Shown: positions 8,623 to 17,677 of the stretch, in pieces
How positions within the stretch are numbered: position 1 is the first letter of the stretch
Layout: every line of letters starts with the position of its first letter
Source: Desulfocapsa sp.
GTDB lineage: Bacteria; Desulfobacterota; Desulfobulbia; Desulfobulbales; Desulfocapsaceae
DNA length: 48,335 bases
Direction: 5' to 3'
NCBI GenBank assembly: GCA_024763035.1
Contig: JANTGG010000009.1
Span: 1-48,335 of the forward strand
Notes under the pieces: model-generated
The model's database searches: none
Told to the model about the DNA's origin: nothing
What the model saw: the letters and a program-made list of their open reading frames with translations, nothing else
Program-made: the position numbers and the translations under genes

Positions 8623-8659
8623 GCCCCCTGTCACTCATTACCAACGTAACCCAGGGGGC
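8623..8659 (+). terminator. Possible terminator between convergent genes
   Basis: GCCCCCTG (8623-8630) pairs perfectly with CAGGGGGC (8652-8659) across a 21-base loop. It lies 27 bases after the transglutaminase stop and runs into the 3' end of the opposing small gene. There is no T-run, so the terminator role is tentative. Confidence 0.4.
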
Positions 8660-8960
8660 GTGAAAAGGTGTAGCACATGGGATCTGTAACAAGCACATCG
8701 CCGGCTTCCCCCACATTTCCACCCAGCAGTGTCGCCGGCAGGGCAACAACCCAGACAGCGGCACCCGCGATACCTGCCACCAGAGTCAGGGGACGGACAA
8801 TTACCAGATCTGCAACCATGGCAATGGCACTTGGATCAGAATACTGCTCGTAATCCGACCGACACTCCGCAAAGCTGCTTGAAGCAGACATCAGGGAACT
8901 GCTGACAACAAATATCAGTATCAGCGTGATAATAAGAACATTCTTCGGCAATCTACTCAT
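8631..8960 (-). CDS. Small membrane/exported protein of unknown function
   Basis: This 109-aa protein begins with a long hydrophobic segment (NVLIITLILIFVVSSSLMSA) that may be a signal peptide ending near SSSFAE. A second hydrophobic stretch follows, LVAGIAGAAVWVVALPATLLG, and then a GGNVGEAGD...LVTDPMCYTF tail. That tail pattern (glycine-rich helix, GNVGEA, tail ending TFxRPLG) is one I associate with small conserved proteins of Desulfobacterota and Geobacter; no function is known to me. The start at 8960 has a strong GGAGAATCC ribosome site; an upstream in-frame GTG or ATG would add residues that do not look conserved. Confidence 0.65.
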   Translation of the reverse strand: MSRLPKNVLIITLILIFVVSSSLMSASSSFAECRSDYEQYSDPSAIAMVADLVIVRPLTLVAGIAGAAVWVVALPATLLGGNVGEAGDVLVTDPMCYTFSRPLGYVGNE

Positions 8961-9064
8961 TGGATTCTCCTTTTTCTCATCCCAAACACTCAACACCCGG
9001 ACATAACACACAATGTTATTACGTTACAAGAATATTAGCCCCTAAGCCATTTCCGGGGTGTTGC

Positions 9065-10246
9065 TTACTCAAGGGACATGTAGTTTCCATACTCTTCCCA
9101 GACAGACTTCATGGGGATAGCAAAGCCTATACCTTCTGTATTCCGGATTATCATGGTATTTACTCCCACCACCCCTCCGTTCTCATCAATCAAAGGTCCC
9201 CCGCTGTTTCCCGGATTGATCGGAGCGTCTGTCTGTACAAATGCTACCCCGTCAAAAGTACGATAACCTGATATAATTCCGGAAGTTATCGAATGCCTGA
9301 GCCCCTGTGGATTTCCCACGGCATACACCTGCTGCCCCTGTTCTCCCCTTCCTTTTGCGGGTGTAAGATAAGGAGCCGACCATACATCGATGGAGAGCAG
9401 TGCCAGATCAAAACGATTACTCATCATAACAGAATCCACAGTATACTCACTGCCGTCAACCAGAACAACCTTTACTCCTTTTGTGGGTGAAGCGTTTTCC
9501 ACAATGGAGACCTTTTCCTGTAGCGTCTCATGTGCCCTCCTGTACTTCTGAAGATTTTTCTCACGTGCACGAATATCTTCCCAAACCCGTTGCCGCAATT
9601 CATTGTCCCGAACCTTGGCGACCTTTTTTTTCAGATACTGCAGATTCTTTTCTTCACGGATAAGCAGCTCTTTTTCTTTTGCGATCTGGTCAGTAAGCTT
9701 CTGCATATCCTTCTCTTTCATCTTCAGAACATGCTTATTGGTCACAATCAAGCCATTGGGAGACACAAAGAACCCGGACCCGGATCCCCAGCTCGTCTGA
9801 ATGGACACCGTAGCATTCCGTGCTGCATCTATTCCACTATTGACAGAATATTTCTCGGACAGTTGCAGAGCCAATCCTTCCAGCTCAGCGGTATTCCCGT
9901 TCCGGGAACTCACACCAGCAGACCGTTTCTTCAAAGGTGCGGCCTTCTTCCCCACAGATTGCGACTCAGCTGCAGAAGTCGTAACAGCTTGAGGTAAAGG
10001 GACGGGATTGTTGTCGGTGCCGATGCCCAGGTAATAGAATGTTCCCCCGCCGGAGACTATCCCCACAATCAAAGCAAGCAGCCACCCGGGCACCCCTTTC
10101 TTTTGCGAGGACTCAGCAGGCTCCTGAGATATCACACTTTCCTGGGCGAGACGTTCCTGTCGCTTCTTATATTTCTCAAATATAATTCCGCAGCGTTCAC
10201 ACTCAACACTGCCTTTTTGTTCATATTTACAACTGGGACACTGCAT
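9065..10246 (-). CDS. Zinc-ribbon, membrane-anchored Deg/trypsin-like serine protease with coiled-coil insertion
   Basis: A 393-aa serine protease of the trypsin/Deg type. Residues 3-19 are a zinc ribbon (CPSC...CERC), and one membrane helix lies at about 54-73 (GWLLALIVGIVSGGGTFYYL). The protease domain has His172 (IVTNKHVLK), Asp280 (NRFDLALLSID) and Ser348 (INPGNSGGPLID). About 75 residues of charged heptad-like coiled coil (175-250) lie between the His and the Asp, where ordinary Deg proteases have a short loop. No PDZ domain follows. With the zinc ribbon inside, the protease domain would face the periplasm. The insertion might sense or bind a partner; that is inference. Confidence 0.88.
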   Translation of the reverse strand: MQCPSCKYEQKGSVECERCGIIFEKYKKRQERLAQESVISQEPAESSQKKGVPGWLLALIVGIVSGGGTFYYLGIGTDNNPVPLPQAVTTSAAESQSVGKKAAPLKKRSAGVSSRNGNTAELEGLALQLSEKYSVNSGIDAARNATVSIQTSWGSGSGFFVSPNGLIVTNKHVLKMKEKDMQKLTDQIAKEKELLIREEKNLQYLKKKVAKVRDNELRQRVWEDIRAREKNLQKYRRAHETLQEKVSIVENASPTKGVKVVLVDGSEYTVDSVMMSNRFDLALLSIDVWSAPYLTPAKGRGEQGQQVYAVGNPQGLRHSITSGIISGYRTFDGVAFVQTDAPINPGNSGGPLIDENGGVVGVNTMIIRNTEGIGFAIPMKSVWEEYGNYMSLE

Positions 10247-10483
10247 ACCATAGCTCCTTCATTGGACACTTGAATCGATGTAACCTCAAAATATAGTACA
10301 ATTCATCCTTATTTTATCCTTTCTTTTCTATTTAATAGACGTTTTCATGAACATTATGTATACTCATCCGAAAGGTTCGCTACTGTCAACCAGGGGAAAC
10401 TCTCTTTATTGTTGTATATTCAACAGCAAAAAGAAATGATTTTCCTCCTGCAAAAACAAAAATCCCAATAAAGGAGATGTATC

Positions 10484-10642
10484 ATGCAAAAGATGGAATG
10501 CCCCTGCGGCTACATTTATGACCCGGAAGAAGGCGATTATGAGCATGGAGTGGAACCCGGCACCCCATGGGAGAAAGTTCCGGCAGACTGGGTCTGCCCG
10601 AAATGCGGTGCAGAAAAAGAAGATTTCTGGGAAGCTGACTGA
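10484..10642 (+). CDS. Rubredoxin with a CxC first cysteine pair
   Basis: A 52-aa rubredoxin, the small FeS4 electron carrier used by anaerobes for oxygen and peroxide reductases. The [10 protein letters not shown] segment, the [18 protein letters not shown] core and the C-terminal aromatic residues are typical. The second metal pair is normal (C38-x2-C41). The first pair is C6-P-C8, one residue shorter than the usual C-x2-C-G-Y. It starts 8 bases after AAGGAGA. The membrane methyltransferase gene begins 11 bases after its stop, so they may be co-transcribed. The iron ligand count is still four. Confidence 0.93.
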   Translation: MQKMECPCGYIYDPEEGDYEHGVEPGTPWEKVPADWVCPKCGAEKEDFWEAD

Positions 10643-10653
10643 TACGGGCTTGT

Positions 10654-11286
10654 ATGGATTATCCGGCGATGGGAAAGATCGTGTTGTGCTGGTTCACCTG
10701 GTGTTTCATGCACAGTTTTCTGATCTCCACATGGCTTACCGACCACCTGCAGAACCTGCTTGGTGAAAAATTCGCCTGCTATCGCCTCTGTTTTAATATC
10801 ATCAGCATTCTTGCTCTGATCCCTGCCATCTGGTACCAGCTCTCCTTTGAGCAGACCGTTCTCTTTCAGTGGAATGGATTATGGAGAATACCGCAGGTCT
10901 GTCTCATGCTTTTTGGTTCATATATGTTTTATATTGGACGAAAACGCTACGACATGCCGTTTTTCCTTGGTACCAGACAGCTGAGATCCTACCTTGCCGG
11001 CAAACCCGCTGATCCGCTGCCCTTTCATGCAGATTATCGCGGCGGCGTCCGGCATCCCTGGTACTCCGGCAGTATTGCCATGGTACTGGCGTCGGGAACA
11101 CTCACCGACATTACCCTTGCCAGCAAAAGTGTGCTTATCAGCTATCTGATTATCGGTACATTTCTTGAGGAACGAAAACTCATCAAAGAGTACGGGCAGC
11201 CCTATAGACAGTATCAAAAAGAGCTGCCCATGCTCTTTCCCTGGCAACACTTCCTTTTTGGCAAAAGCAAGATACAATCGGCCTGA
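10654..11286 (+). CDS. Membrane protein of the ICMT/PEMT (isoprenylcysteine-methyltransferase-like) superfamily
   Basis: A 210-aa integral membrane protein with about five hydrophobic segments. The C-terminal part carries the S-adenosylmethionine-binding signature of the ICMT/PEMT/NnrU superfamily: GGVRHPWYSGSIAMV, then after a helix EERKLIKEYGQPYRQYQKE. In characterised relatives this region methylates lipid amines or prenyl-cysteine; here the acceptor is unknown. It follows rubredoxin closely in the same direction. The ATG at 10654 has no clear ribosome site, so initiation may depend on coupling, or start at the Met five codons later. Confidence 0.8.
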   Translation: MDYPAMGKIVLCWFTWCFMHSFLISTWLTDHLQNLLGEKFACYRLCFNIISILALIPAIWYQLSFEQTVLFQWNGLWRIPQVCLMLFGSYMFYIGRKRYDMPFFLGTRQLRSYLAGKPADPLPFHADYRGGVRHPWYSGSIAMVLASGTLTDITLASKSVLISYLIIGTFLEERKLIKEYGQPYRQYQKELPMLFPWQHFLFGKSKIQSA

Positions 11287-11357
11287 GACTGCGTCCCGTT
11301 TCTCCCTTTTGCCGCCGCACACCTTTACCGTTCCCCCTGCAATGCTTACACTGTACA

Positions 11358-11391
11358 GCAGAAATTTGGGAAGTGCTGCACTCCCCTCTGC
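11358..11391. promoter_or_regulatory. Extended hairpin upstream of the coiled-coil gene
   Basis: Inner arms GGGAAGTGC / GCACTCCC (11368-11385, one bulge) sit inside outer arms GCAGA / TCTGC. The hairpin lies about 45 bases before the coiled-coil ATG. It has no T-run, so it could be an operator or an mRNA leader structure. Confidence 0.35.
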
Positions 11392-11436
11392 AAACGAAAA
11401 GAACAGGTGAAATTTAATATCTGAAAGGAGACACAC

Positions 11437-11700
11437 ATGAGTGATGAAAAAAACAGTCTGGAAAAAGTTAAGGAGTCTATCGAGCAGCTGCGTGACGAAA
11501 TCAAACTGAAAGCCCATCTCGGCAAAGCTGAAGCCCAGGAGGAACTCAATAAACTCGATAAAAAGTGGAATGATTTTCTCGGGCAGTACAAACCCGTCGC
11601 TGATGAGGCTGGAAAAACAATGGAAAGTGCCGGTGAGGCATTAGGGCTTGCAGCAGATGAGCTGAAAGCCGGTTATGAGCGCATCCGTAAATTATTTTAG
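11437..11700 (+). CDS. Small coiled-coil protein of unknown function
   Basis: An 87-aa highly charged protein, soluble, without Cys. From the N-terminus to about residue 50 it is predicted coiled coil (heptads in SLEKVKESIEQLRDEIKLKA and EAQEELNKLDKKWNDF), followed by an amphipathic helix, EALGLAADELKAGYERIRKL. Length and composition resemble small stress- or envelope-associated coiled-coil proteins seen in many Desulfobacterota, but I assign no function. AAAGGAGA lies 8 bases before the ATG, a strong ribosome site. It seems to be a single-gene unit, preceded by a hairpin. Confidence 0.75.
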   Translation: MSDEKNSLEKVKESIEQLRDEIKLKAHLGKAEAQEELNKLDKKWNDFLGQYKPVADEAGKTMESAGEALGLAADELKAGYERIRKLF

Positions 11701-11755
11701 GGAGTCGGATTATCACCAAGGCTCGGCAAAATTCCAATGAACAGAAGAGTCGGCT

Positions 11756-11866
11756 GGAGCAAGCGATTGAAACTGTTATCAGGTCTGGAAAATCGTTTGC
11801 AGTGACGAGCTCCTGCAGTTTCATTTTGCATTTACCTGAGTCTCCGCGGTAAGCATGAAAAGAATA
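11756..11866 (+). repeat. REP-like palindromic element, copy A (degenerate)
   Basis: This intergenic stretch matches the element at 44.05 kb over about 105 bases. Shared blocks are AGCGATT, TCTGGAAAATCG, CGAGCTCCTGCAG (against CGAGTTTCTACAG), TTGCATTTACCTGAG (against TGTGCATTTACCTGAG) and a GGTAAxCATGAAAA end. The left arm of the palindrome is shortened here. It lies between the coiled-coil gene and the convergent response-regulator gene. Confidence 0.65.
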
Positions 11867-11927
11867 GCGTTCAGGCTGTCTGAAAACACGAAAAATCCTG
11901 CAGTGCGGTGGGACACCAACAAAGAAA

Positions 11928-12299
11928 TCAGTCGAGGATATCTGAGATAACCTGCAGTAACTCGTTTGTTTTCACCGGTTTTGCCAGAAATCGGTTGCCA
12001 CCGATATATGAGCCCATGGCGTCGGTGTCTTCCTTGGAGACAATGGCGGTCAGGAAGACAATGGGAATGGCTGCCAGGGTGTTATCGCTGCGAAGCTCCT
12101 GAGCGATATCATCACCGGACATTCCCGGCATCATGATATCGAGAAAGATCAGATCCGGCTGAAAGCTTTTTACTGCGTCCACTGCCCGCAGTCCGGAATT
12201 TTCAGTCTTCACCTCAAACTTGCCGGTACGATCAAGATTCAACTTCATCAACTTGGTCAGCGAGGCTTCATCATCAATCAGTAATATTTTTTTCGTCAT
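11928..12299 (-). CDS. Single-domain response regulator (CheY-like)
   Basis: A 123-aa receiver domain with no output domain. The acidic pair is Asp9-Asp10 (LLIDDEAS), the phosphorylated residue is Asp54 (DLIFLDIMMPGMSG), and the conserved Lys is in FLAKPVKTNEL. It starts 6 bases after the sensor kinase stop and is therefore almost certainly its partner. With no DNA-binding domain it would act by protein contact or pass the phosphate to another protein. It is the last gene of the hisS-aspS-tamA-tamB-kinase series. Confidence 0.93.
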   Translation of the reverse strand: MTKKILLIDDEASLTKLMKLNLDRTGKFEVKTENSGLRAVDAVKSFQPDLIFLDIMMPGMSGDDIAQELRSDNTLAAIPIVFLTAIVSKEDTDAMGSYIGGNRFLAKPVKTNELLQVISDILD

Positions 12300-12305
12300 T
12301 TTCCC

Positions 12306-13961
12306 TCATTTTCGGAAAGGCAGCAGAATTGTAACACAAACCCCGCCCTTTTCACAATTTGCCAGCTGCAATGTGCCGTGGTGCAGTTCGACAATATTAC
12401 GGGACACTGAAAGACCAAGCCCCGTTCCTTCTCCCACTTCTTTGGTAGTATAGAAGGGATCAAAGACTCTGTCGACTTCTTTTTTGGCTATCCCTTTCCC
12501 GTTGTCTCTCACCCGAATCTGCACGACATTCATCCCGGCGTGGAACTCTTCAGAAAATCCAGCCTCCTCACTGCTCAGGATATGACGTGTAGAACTGACC
12601 ATCAGCTCCCCCTTCTTTTCCATGGCATGGATGCTGTTCATAAACAGATTCACGAAGACCTGCTGCAATTTGCTGAAATCCAGTGTGAGAGCAGGTAATT
12701 CTACTAAATTTTTAGTAACGGAGATCTGCTTTTTGAGAAATTCATGATCCACCAGCTGCAATGACTGGCGAATAACTTCATTAATATCCTCACCGGCTTT
12801 CAGGGACAGCTTCTGATCCCTTGAGAAATCGAGCAATCCGTGGATCACCGTGTCGGCACGCTGCACCGCATCTTCCATATCAGCCAGAATTTCCTGCTCT
12901 GTTTCTTCAACATCCGGAGCACCGGCTAGATACTCAACACCCATACGAATAATAGCCAAGGGGTTTTTTACTTCGTGCGCCACCCCTGCCGCCAGCTGCC
13001 CCACAGATTCCAGCTTCGCCGCCTGCATAAGCTGCTGATGTGCCAGCTGCAGCTCATCTGACCGTTTTTGTACCTGACGGGCAAGGGCTCTGTTCCAGAT
13101 TATCACCACAAGGATTACCAGGACAAAAAAGCCGACAATAAGTGTGGCAAAAGTGTGCAGGGTCGAGTCCTGCCACCAGGGAATATCAACCACCTTAATC
13201 CATCGCTTACGGATTTCGTCACGCTGCTTCTGATCCACAGTCGCCAGGGTTTTATTAAGAATCGTCACAAGTTCGGGCCAGTCTTTGCGCACCCCCATAC
13301 GCACGTCAATCTTCGTATCCAGGTATTTGACCACCCGAAGATTGGTAATCCCGACTTTTGATATTATCTCAGTGGTACTGGCAAGATCGCTGATCATGGC
13401 ATCCACTGCCCCCATGGCAGTCATGTCAACCGCAGTTCGCAGATCCTCCGTTTCGATAACAACAACATCCACTTTATGATGCGAGATAAGATCTGCCCAG
13501 ACAGAACCCGCCACCACCGCCACCTTTTTTCCTGCCAGATCTTCAACCCCGGTAAATGCTTCTGTAGAAAAGAGAACACCCGGAACCTTAAGATAGGGCT
13601 CAGTAAAGGAGAGTATATTGTCTCTTTTCTCAGTCAAGGCAACCACCGGCAGCATATCCACCGCCTTACTATGGGCAAGAGCGAGCACTCCCGACCAGTC
13701 TGCTGCCCGCACAACCTGAAACCGCACTGCCAATTCATCTGCAATAATAGCAAGATAATCAGCACTGATCCCCCTGTAGGTTCCGTCACTATCCAGACAC
13801 TCATAAGGAAGCCCATCGGGATCAGGAGCAATGCTAATGACCGGATGGGCTTCCAGCCACGCCCTTTCCTCCGGGGTGAGAAAGCTGCGGTCTGAAGCAA
13901 AACACAGCTGAAAAAAGCACATCGTTACCGTAAAGAGCAGAAGCCATAACAGGTTTTTCAC
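12306..13961 (-). CDS. Sensor histidine kinase with periplasmic solute-binding (SBP_bac_3) sensor domain
   Basis: A 551-aa kinase. It has a signal or anchor segment at 1-22, then a solute-binding fold of the amino-acid type at about 35-260 (VISIAPDPDGLPYECLDSDG, YRGISADYLAIIADEL, DMLPVVALTEKRD), one membrane helix at about 271-290, and then HisKA with the phospho-His at 329 (AAGVAHEVKNPLAIIRMG). The ATPase domain has the N box (FVNLFMNSIHAM), G1 (VRDNGKGI) and G2 (GEGTGLGLSVSRNIVELHHG). There is no PAS domain. Its ATG overlaps the tamB stop by 4 bases (ATGA), so its synthesis is coupled to TamB. The ligand is unknown. Confidence 0.93.
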   Translation of the reverse strand: MKNLLWLLLFTVTMCFFQLCFASDRSFLTPEERAWLEAHPVISIAPDPDGLPYECLDSDGTYRGISADYLAIIADELAVRFQVVRAADWSGVLALAHSKAVDMLPVVALTEKRDNILSFTEPYLKVPGVLFSTEAFTGVEDLAGKKVAVVAGSVWADLISHHKVDVVVIETEDLRTAVDMTAMGAVDAMISDLASTTEIISKVGITNLRVVKYLDTKIDVRMGVRKDWPELVTILNKTLATVDQKQRDEIRKRWIKVVDIPWWQDSTLHTFATLIVGFFVLVILVVIIWNRALARQVQKRSDELQLAHQQLMQAAKLESVGQLAAGVAHEVKNPLAIIRMGVEYLAGAPDVEETEQEILADMEDAVQRADTVIHGLLDFSRDQKLSLKAGEDINEVIRQSLQLVDHEFLKKQISVTKNLVELPALTLDFSKLQQVFVNLFMNSIHAMEKKGELMVSSTRHILSSEEAGFSEEFHAGMNVVQIRVRDNGKGIAKKEVDRVFDPFYTTKEVGEGTGLGLSVSRNIVELHHGTLQLANCEKGGVCVTILLPFRK

Positions 13962-16900
13962 TGTTTCTCCCTTTCATTGGTTTCCTTAAGAACATTCAGA
14001 TTCTTCAAATTCAGATCTTCGGTCACCACTTCGGTAACGAGCTCATCAATCCCACCAACCTCAATGGTATAAAAGAGATCAACAGCATTGGAATTTGTTG
14101 CCGTTGTGGTCTGTACATAGGTTTTACGATTGAGACGATAACGCGCTCCAAACTCACTATCTCCGCTCTTCACGTCTGTCCCCACAAAAACTGACAGCCT
14201 GTTGTTGATCTGACGTCCCGTGGACAGTTTTACCCCCCCATTCCCGCCCTCGGGTGCCGAACCGGTGAGCAGATAGGAGATGGTGCTGCTCTCCGACATG
14301 GGAGGTCTTGAGAATGTGGTAATACGAGGGCGTGAAGCAGAGCCAAGAACATTGACTCCGGCAACGATGTCTCCCACTGTCCGTGTTGCCTGCAGGTTGA
14401 TTCCCGGCTGTGACAACGGCCCTCCGGGGAATGAGATCACTCCCCGCTCAATATCAAGATCCTGCCCGTACGCCCGGAATGTCCCCTGTTTGACATGAAA
14501 TTCTCCACTGCCGAGCATCTGCTCTCCCGGATTTGCTGTAAGACTCAACTGCCCGTCCACAAAGGAATTCAGACCAAAACCGATAAAGTGAACATCATTG
14601 CCAAGACTTACCTTCAGATCCATCGTAACAGGGGAGGTAACCTTCTCAGGTTCTTCTTTTCGCTCCTGAATAATCACGACATCCGGAGAAACATCCTGAC
14701 TCCCCGGAGCAAGCTCCCGTATCAGTACCGCCGCCTTGGGAATAGCAAGAGTGCCGGTCAGCAGACTCTCCTCCCCCTTTCGTGTAAAAGACAGATCAGA
14801 GTCCAGGAAAATTTTTATTTCCGGCAGGTTCACCAGACGAAAAGTGTCCGCCTGCAAAGAGAATTCTGCCGGCCAGTTCCTCGCAGCATCAAGCTCTGCA
14901 GTACCACTGAGGATCAGTTTTCCTCCCGGAGAATACAAGGTGCCACTCAGACTGAGCTCTTTATCAGCTGCTGCCATTGTAAAAACAGTATCCTTTAGCT
15001 CCAGCCCGGCAGCGGGAATAAACACATTCCCGATGTCCAGATGCCCTTTCCCCCTGAGTCCGGGTTCCTTAAGGGTTCCATCAACCGTAAAATCAAGTTC
15101 AATCCCGCCTTCCAGCTCCTGAATATCCGGTACTAATGCCTCGAGAACATCAAGCTCATGGGCAGTGACAAACAGTCGGGCAGTTATTGCTGCATCCCCC
15201 TTCTCTGCCACTTTCAGAACATCCGGCAGCGTCGCCTCTCCCTTCAGTTCATTACCCTCCAGACTGAAATGAAAATCGGATTCCACTGCACCCCCGGCAA
15301 CATGTGCCGTAAATGCTCCCCCCTCATGGTGGACAGTACGGAACAGCTCTGAATCTGTTCTATAGCGTATTTCTCCCGGTGTAATCTTTGCAGTCACATC
15401 CGCATCTATTTCCTCCTGCATGGCTACCATTGCCTGCAGAGAAAAAATACCGCCCACCTCCTGCAGTTTCTCGGGGTACCATGGAGCAAGAGCAGCAAGG
15501 GCAAAGCCGTTCAACTGTACCTCCGCCTTGCTCTGTCCACTGTACCCGTCCCAGGATCCGCCAAGGCAAAGGCTTCCCTCCCCCTCAAGACACATCGTTT
15601 CAAGCTGTGCCGCTTCTGCACCCACTGTAAGAGCAGCCGTTTTCCGCAACCGCCAGGCTCCAAGGTCCCTGCTGTCCACTTTAAATTTTTTAATCACACC
15701 CTGCCATACCTCATCATATCCGCCTGCAAGGGACAAATGCAAAGAGGCAAGTTCATGAACGGCAGAAAGAAGAACAGTATGCTTCTCACGGCTTCCGGCA
15801 GCATTCACCTGCAGATCCTCCACACCATTCCCTTCATATTGCAACCCCTGGGTCGACAGTGAAACAGAAAAGGGATTCTGCCAGCTCAAATCCAGGTCGG
15901 CGGCAAGCTGCAGATCTTTCAGCTCAGCTTCGGCAAAGGATGCTGATTCTGCCGTCAGCTGCACATTCAACCGGGGCTCATCCATTGCCCCCTTCACCGT
16001 ACCGCTGCCACGAAGAATCCCGGAAGCATGGGGCAGCAGATCACCCAAGGCAGGCACAACAAGGTTCCAGTCTATTTCCGAACTCTCCCCAAGACGGCCC
16101 TTCGCCGCAATTTCGGCACTTCCTGACCCCAGTTGCAATTTTTGGATATCAATACTGTCCGAAGAGACGGAAAGCTCTGCACTACCAAAGAGCGGCTGCT
16201 CTCTAAGCGTTCCCTGCAGACTCTCAAGACTCACCTCGGCACTGACACCCTCCTCTTCCAGCCTTCCCTCACTCTGCAACAGCCAGTCAAACTTCCCCGG
16301 CCATTCTCCGCTGAGCTCCTCCGGATTTATCCCCTGTGCCTGACTTTTCAGATTCCACTGCAGCTGCGGTGTCCACTGCACATCACCGGAAAGGCCAAGG
16401 GTTCCGTCGAGGACATTTCCCTGAAGATCCATAATCTCAGCCCGCTCCGTGCTGCCCTTCGCCTTCAACAGCCAGCTTCCAGCGGGCAGCTGAGCACCGC
16501 CAAGATCTGCCGTCAGGTTCAGCAGGTAATCATCCACCGTACCTTTGAGAGTGATTGTACCGGCAGAAACTGCAAAATCAGGCGTCCCCTGAAGCGGCCA
16601 TTGCAGATCATGCAGGTTCAGCAGGAGGTCAAGTTCCTGATCCACGCTGGCAGTACCGCTCAGCTCCAGGGCGGCATTTGTCCGGTCATGGGAGAGCAGG
16701 AGGTGATTCACCGTAAAAAGAAGATCCTGCAGATCTGCCTGCATATCAAGATCTGCATTCCAGTTATAAGCACCGTTCTCCTCATCATGCATTGCAAGCA
16801 ATGCCGTCAAAGATGCCTGCTGCAGATTACCTTGTGTTTCAATTTTTCCGCTGACGACTCCGGGGATATCCGGAGCAAAAAGAGCAGGACGCAGATCGCT

Positions 16901-17677
16901 TACACCGAGCTTTCCCTGCCAGGATGACTTATTGATCACATCATTGACGGTCGCATTCAACTCTGCGGCAATATCCCCCTGCACTGTAAGCTGAACAAGC
17001 AGTCGCTTAAGGTCGCCGGAAAAATCACCATGCAGTTTTATCGACGGCAGGTCAGTCATCAGAGAAACGATATCCGCCTGCAGCTTCAGAGGATAGCCGG
17101 CAACAGGATTCAACTCACCCTGTACCGCCGCTGTTCCCTCCGGCATACGTACCTGAAGATCCTGCAGTTGAATCCCTGACTCATCCCAGAGGAGTGCCAG
17201 AAACGCACTGTCTATGACAAGGGGTGACACTTCGGAAGCAGAAAAGAACTGCAGGTTTGCAACTGCCAGTTTTTCAAGACTGATCGATACGGGAAGAGAC
17301 AATTCGGGCAGCACAAACGGTTCTGTGGAGGGTGCTTCACTTTCCGTAGGCAACAGTGTGTACGAGATATCATCGGCAGCAATTTCAAGGATGTGCAGCT
17401 GCAGATGCAGCAGATCCGTTGTTTTCCAGTCGAGAACAAAACGGCTGAAGCCCCCCCTGCCGAAGGGAAAACTAAAGCGAACATCACGCAATTCCAGACG
17501 ATCAAGCAGCCGTCCCTCGACCGTTCCCACCTGCAGCTGACCATCGAGCTGTTTCTCCAGCTGTGAGACAAGAAAACGGGCACCACTCTCACTACCGAGA
17601 AGAAAGCAGCATCCGCCAATCAGTACGGCAAGCACAGCAGCAGCGCCAAGCCCTATCCGTTTCAGCCACTTTTTCAT
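13958..17677 (-). CDS. tamB: Translocation and assembly module subunit TamB (DUF490)
   Basis: A 1239-aa, single-pass envelope protein. The N-terminal helix (GLGAAAVLAVLIGGCCFLLG) anchors it in the inner membrane. A very long repetitive beta region follows, the bridge-like groove typical of AsmA/TamB proteins thought to move lipids or beta-barrel proteins to the outer membrane. The C-terminal DUF490 part is recognisable (RTVGDIVAGVNVLGSASRPR, LSYLLTG-type segment, GARYRLNRKTYVQT). It continues about 35 residues past the usual barrel-like end (LFYTIEVGG). It overlaps tamA upstream and the sensor kinase downstream by 4 bases each. Together with TamA it would span the envelope. Confidence 0.93.
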   Translation of the reverse strand: MKKWLKRIGLGAAAVLAVLIGGCCFLLGSESGARFLVSQLEKQLDGQLQVGTVEGRLLDRLELRDVRFSFPFGRGGFSRFVLDWKTTDLLHLQLHILEIAADDISYTLLPTESEAPSTEPFVLPELSLPVSISLEKLAVANLQFFSASEVSPLVIDSAFLALLWDESGIQLQDLQVRMPEGTAAVQGELNPVAGYPLKLQADIVSLMTDLPSIKLHGDFSGDLKRLLVQLTVQGDIAAELNATVNDVINKSSWQGKLGVSDLRPALFAPDIPGVVSGKIETQGNLQQASLTALLAMHDEENGAYNWNADLDMQADLQDLLFTVNHLLLSHDRTNAALELSGTASVDQELDLLLNLHDLQWPLQGTPDFAVSAGTITLKGTVDDYLLNLTADLGGAQLPAGSWLLKAKGSTERAEIMDLQGNVLDGTLGLSGDVQWTPQLQWNLKSQAQGINPEELSGEWPGKFDWLLQSEGRLEEEGVSAEVSLESLQGTLREQPLFGSAELSVSSDSIDIQKLQLGSGSAEIAAKGRLGESSEIDWNLVVPALGDLLPHASGILRGSGTVKGAMDEPRLNVQLTAESASFAEAELKDLQLAADLDLSWQNPFSVSLSTQGLQYEGNGVEDLQVNAAGSREKHTVLLSAVHELASLHLSLAGGYDEVWQGVIKKFKVDSRDLGAWRLRKTAALTVGAEAAQLETMCLEGEGSLCLGGSWDGYSGQSKAEVQLNGFALAALAPWYPEKLQEVGGIFSLQAMVAMQEEIDADVTAKITPGEIRYRTDSELFRTVHHEGGAFTAHVAGGAVESDFHFSLEGNELKGEATLPDVLKVAEKGDAAITARLFVTAHELDVLEALVPDIQELEGGIELDFTVDGTLKEPGLRGKGHLDIGNVFIPAAGLELKDTVFTMAAADKELSLSGTLYSPGGKLILSGTAELDAARNWPAEFSLQADTFRLVNLPEIKIFLDSDLSFTRKGEESLLTGTLAIPKAAVLIRELAPGSQDVSPDVVIIQERKEEPEKVTSPVTMDLKVSLGNDVHFIGFGLNSFVDGQLSLTANPGEQMLGSGEFHVKQGTFRAYGQDLDIERGVISFPGGPLSQPGINLQATRTVGDIVAGVNVLGSASRPRITTFSRPPMSESSTISYLLTGSAPEGGNGGVKLSTGRQINNRLSVFVGTDVKSGDSEFGARYRLNRKTYVQTTTATNSNAVDLFYTIEVGGIDELVTEVVTEDLNLKNLNVLKETNEREKQ

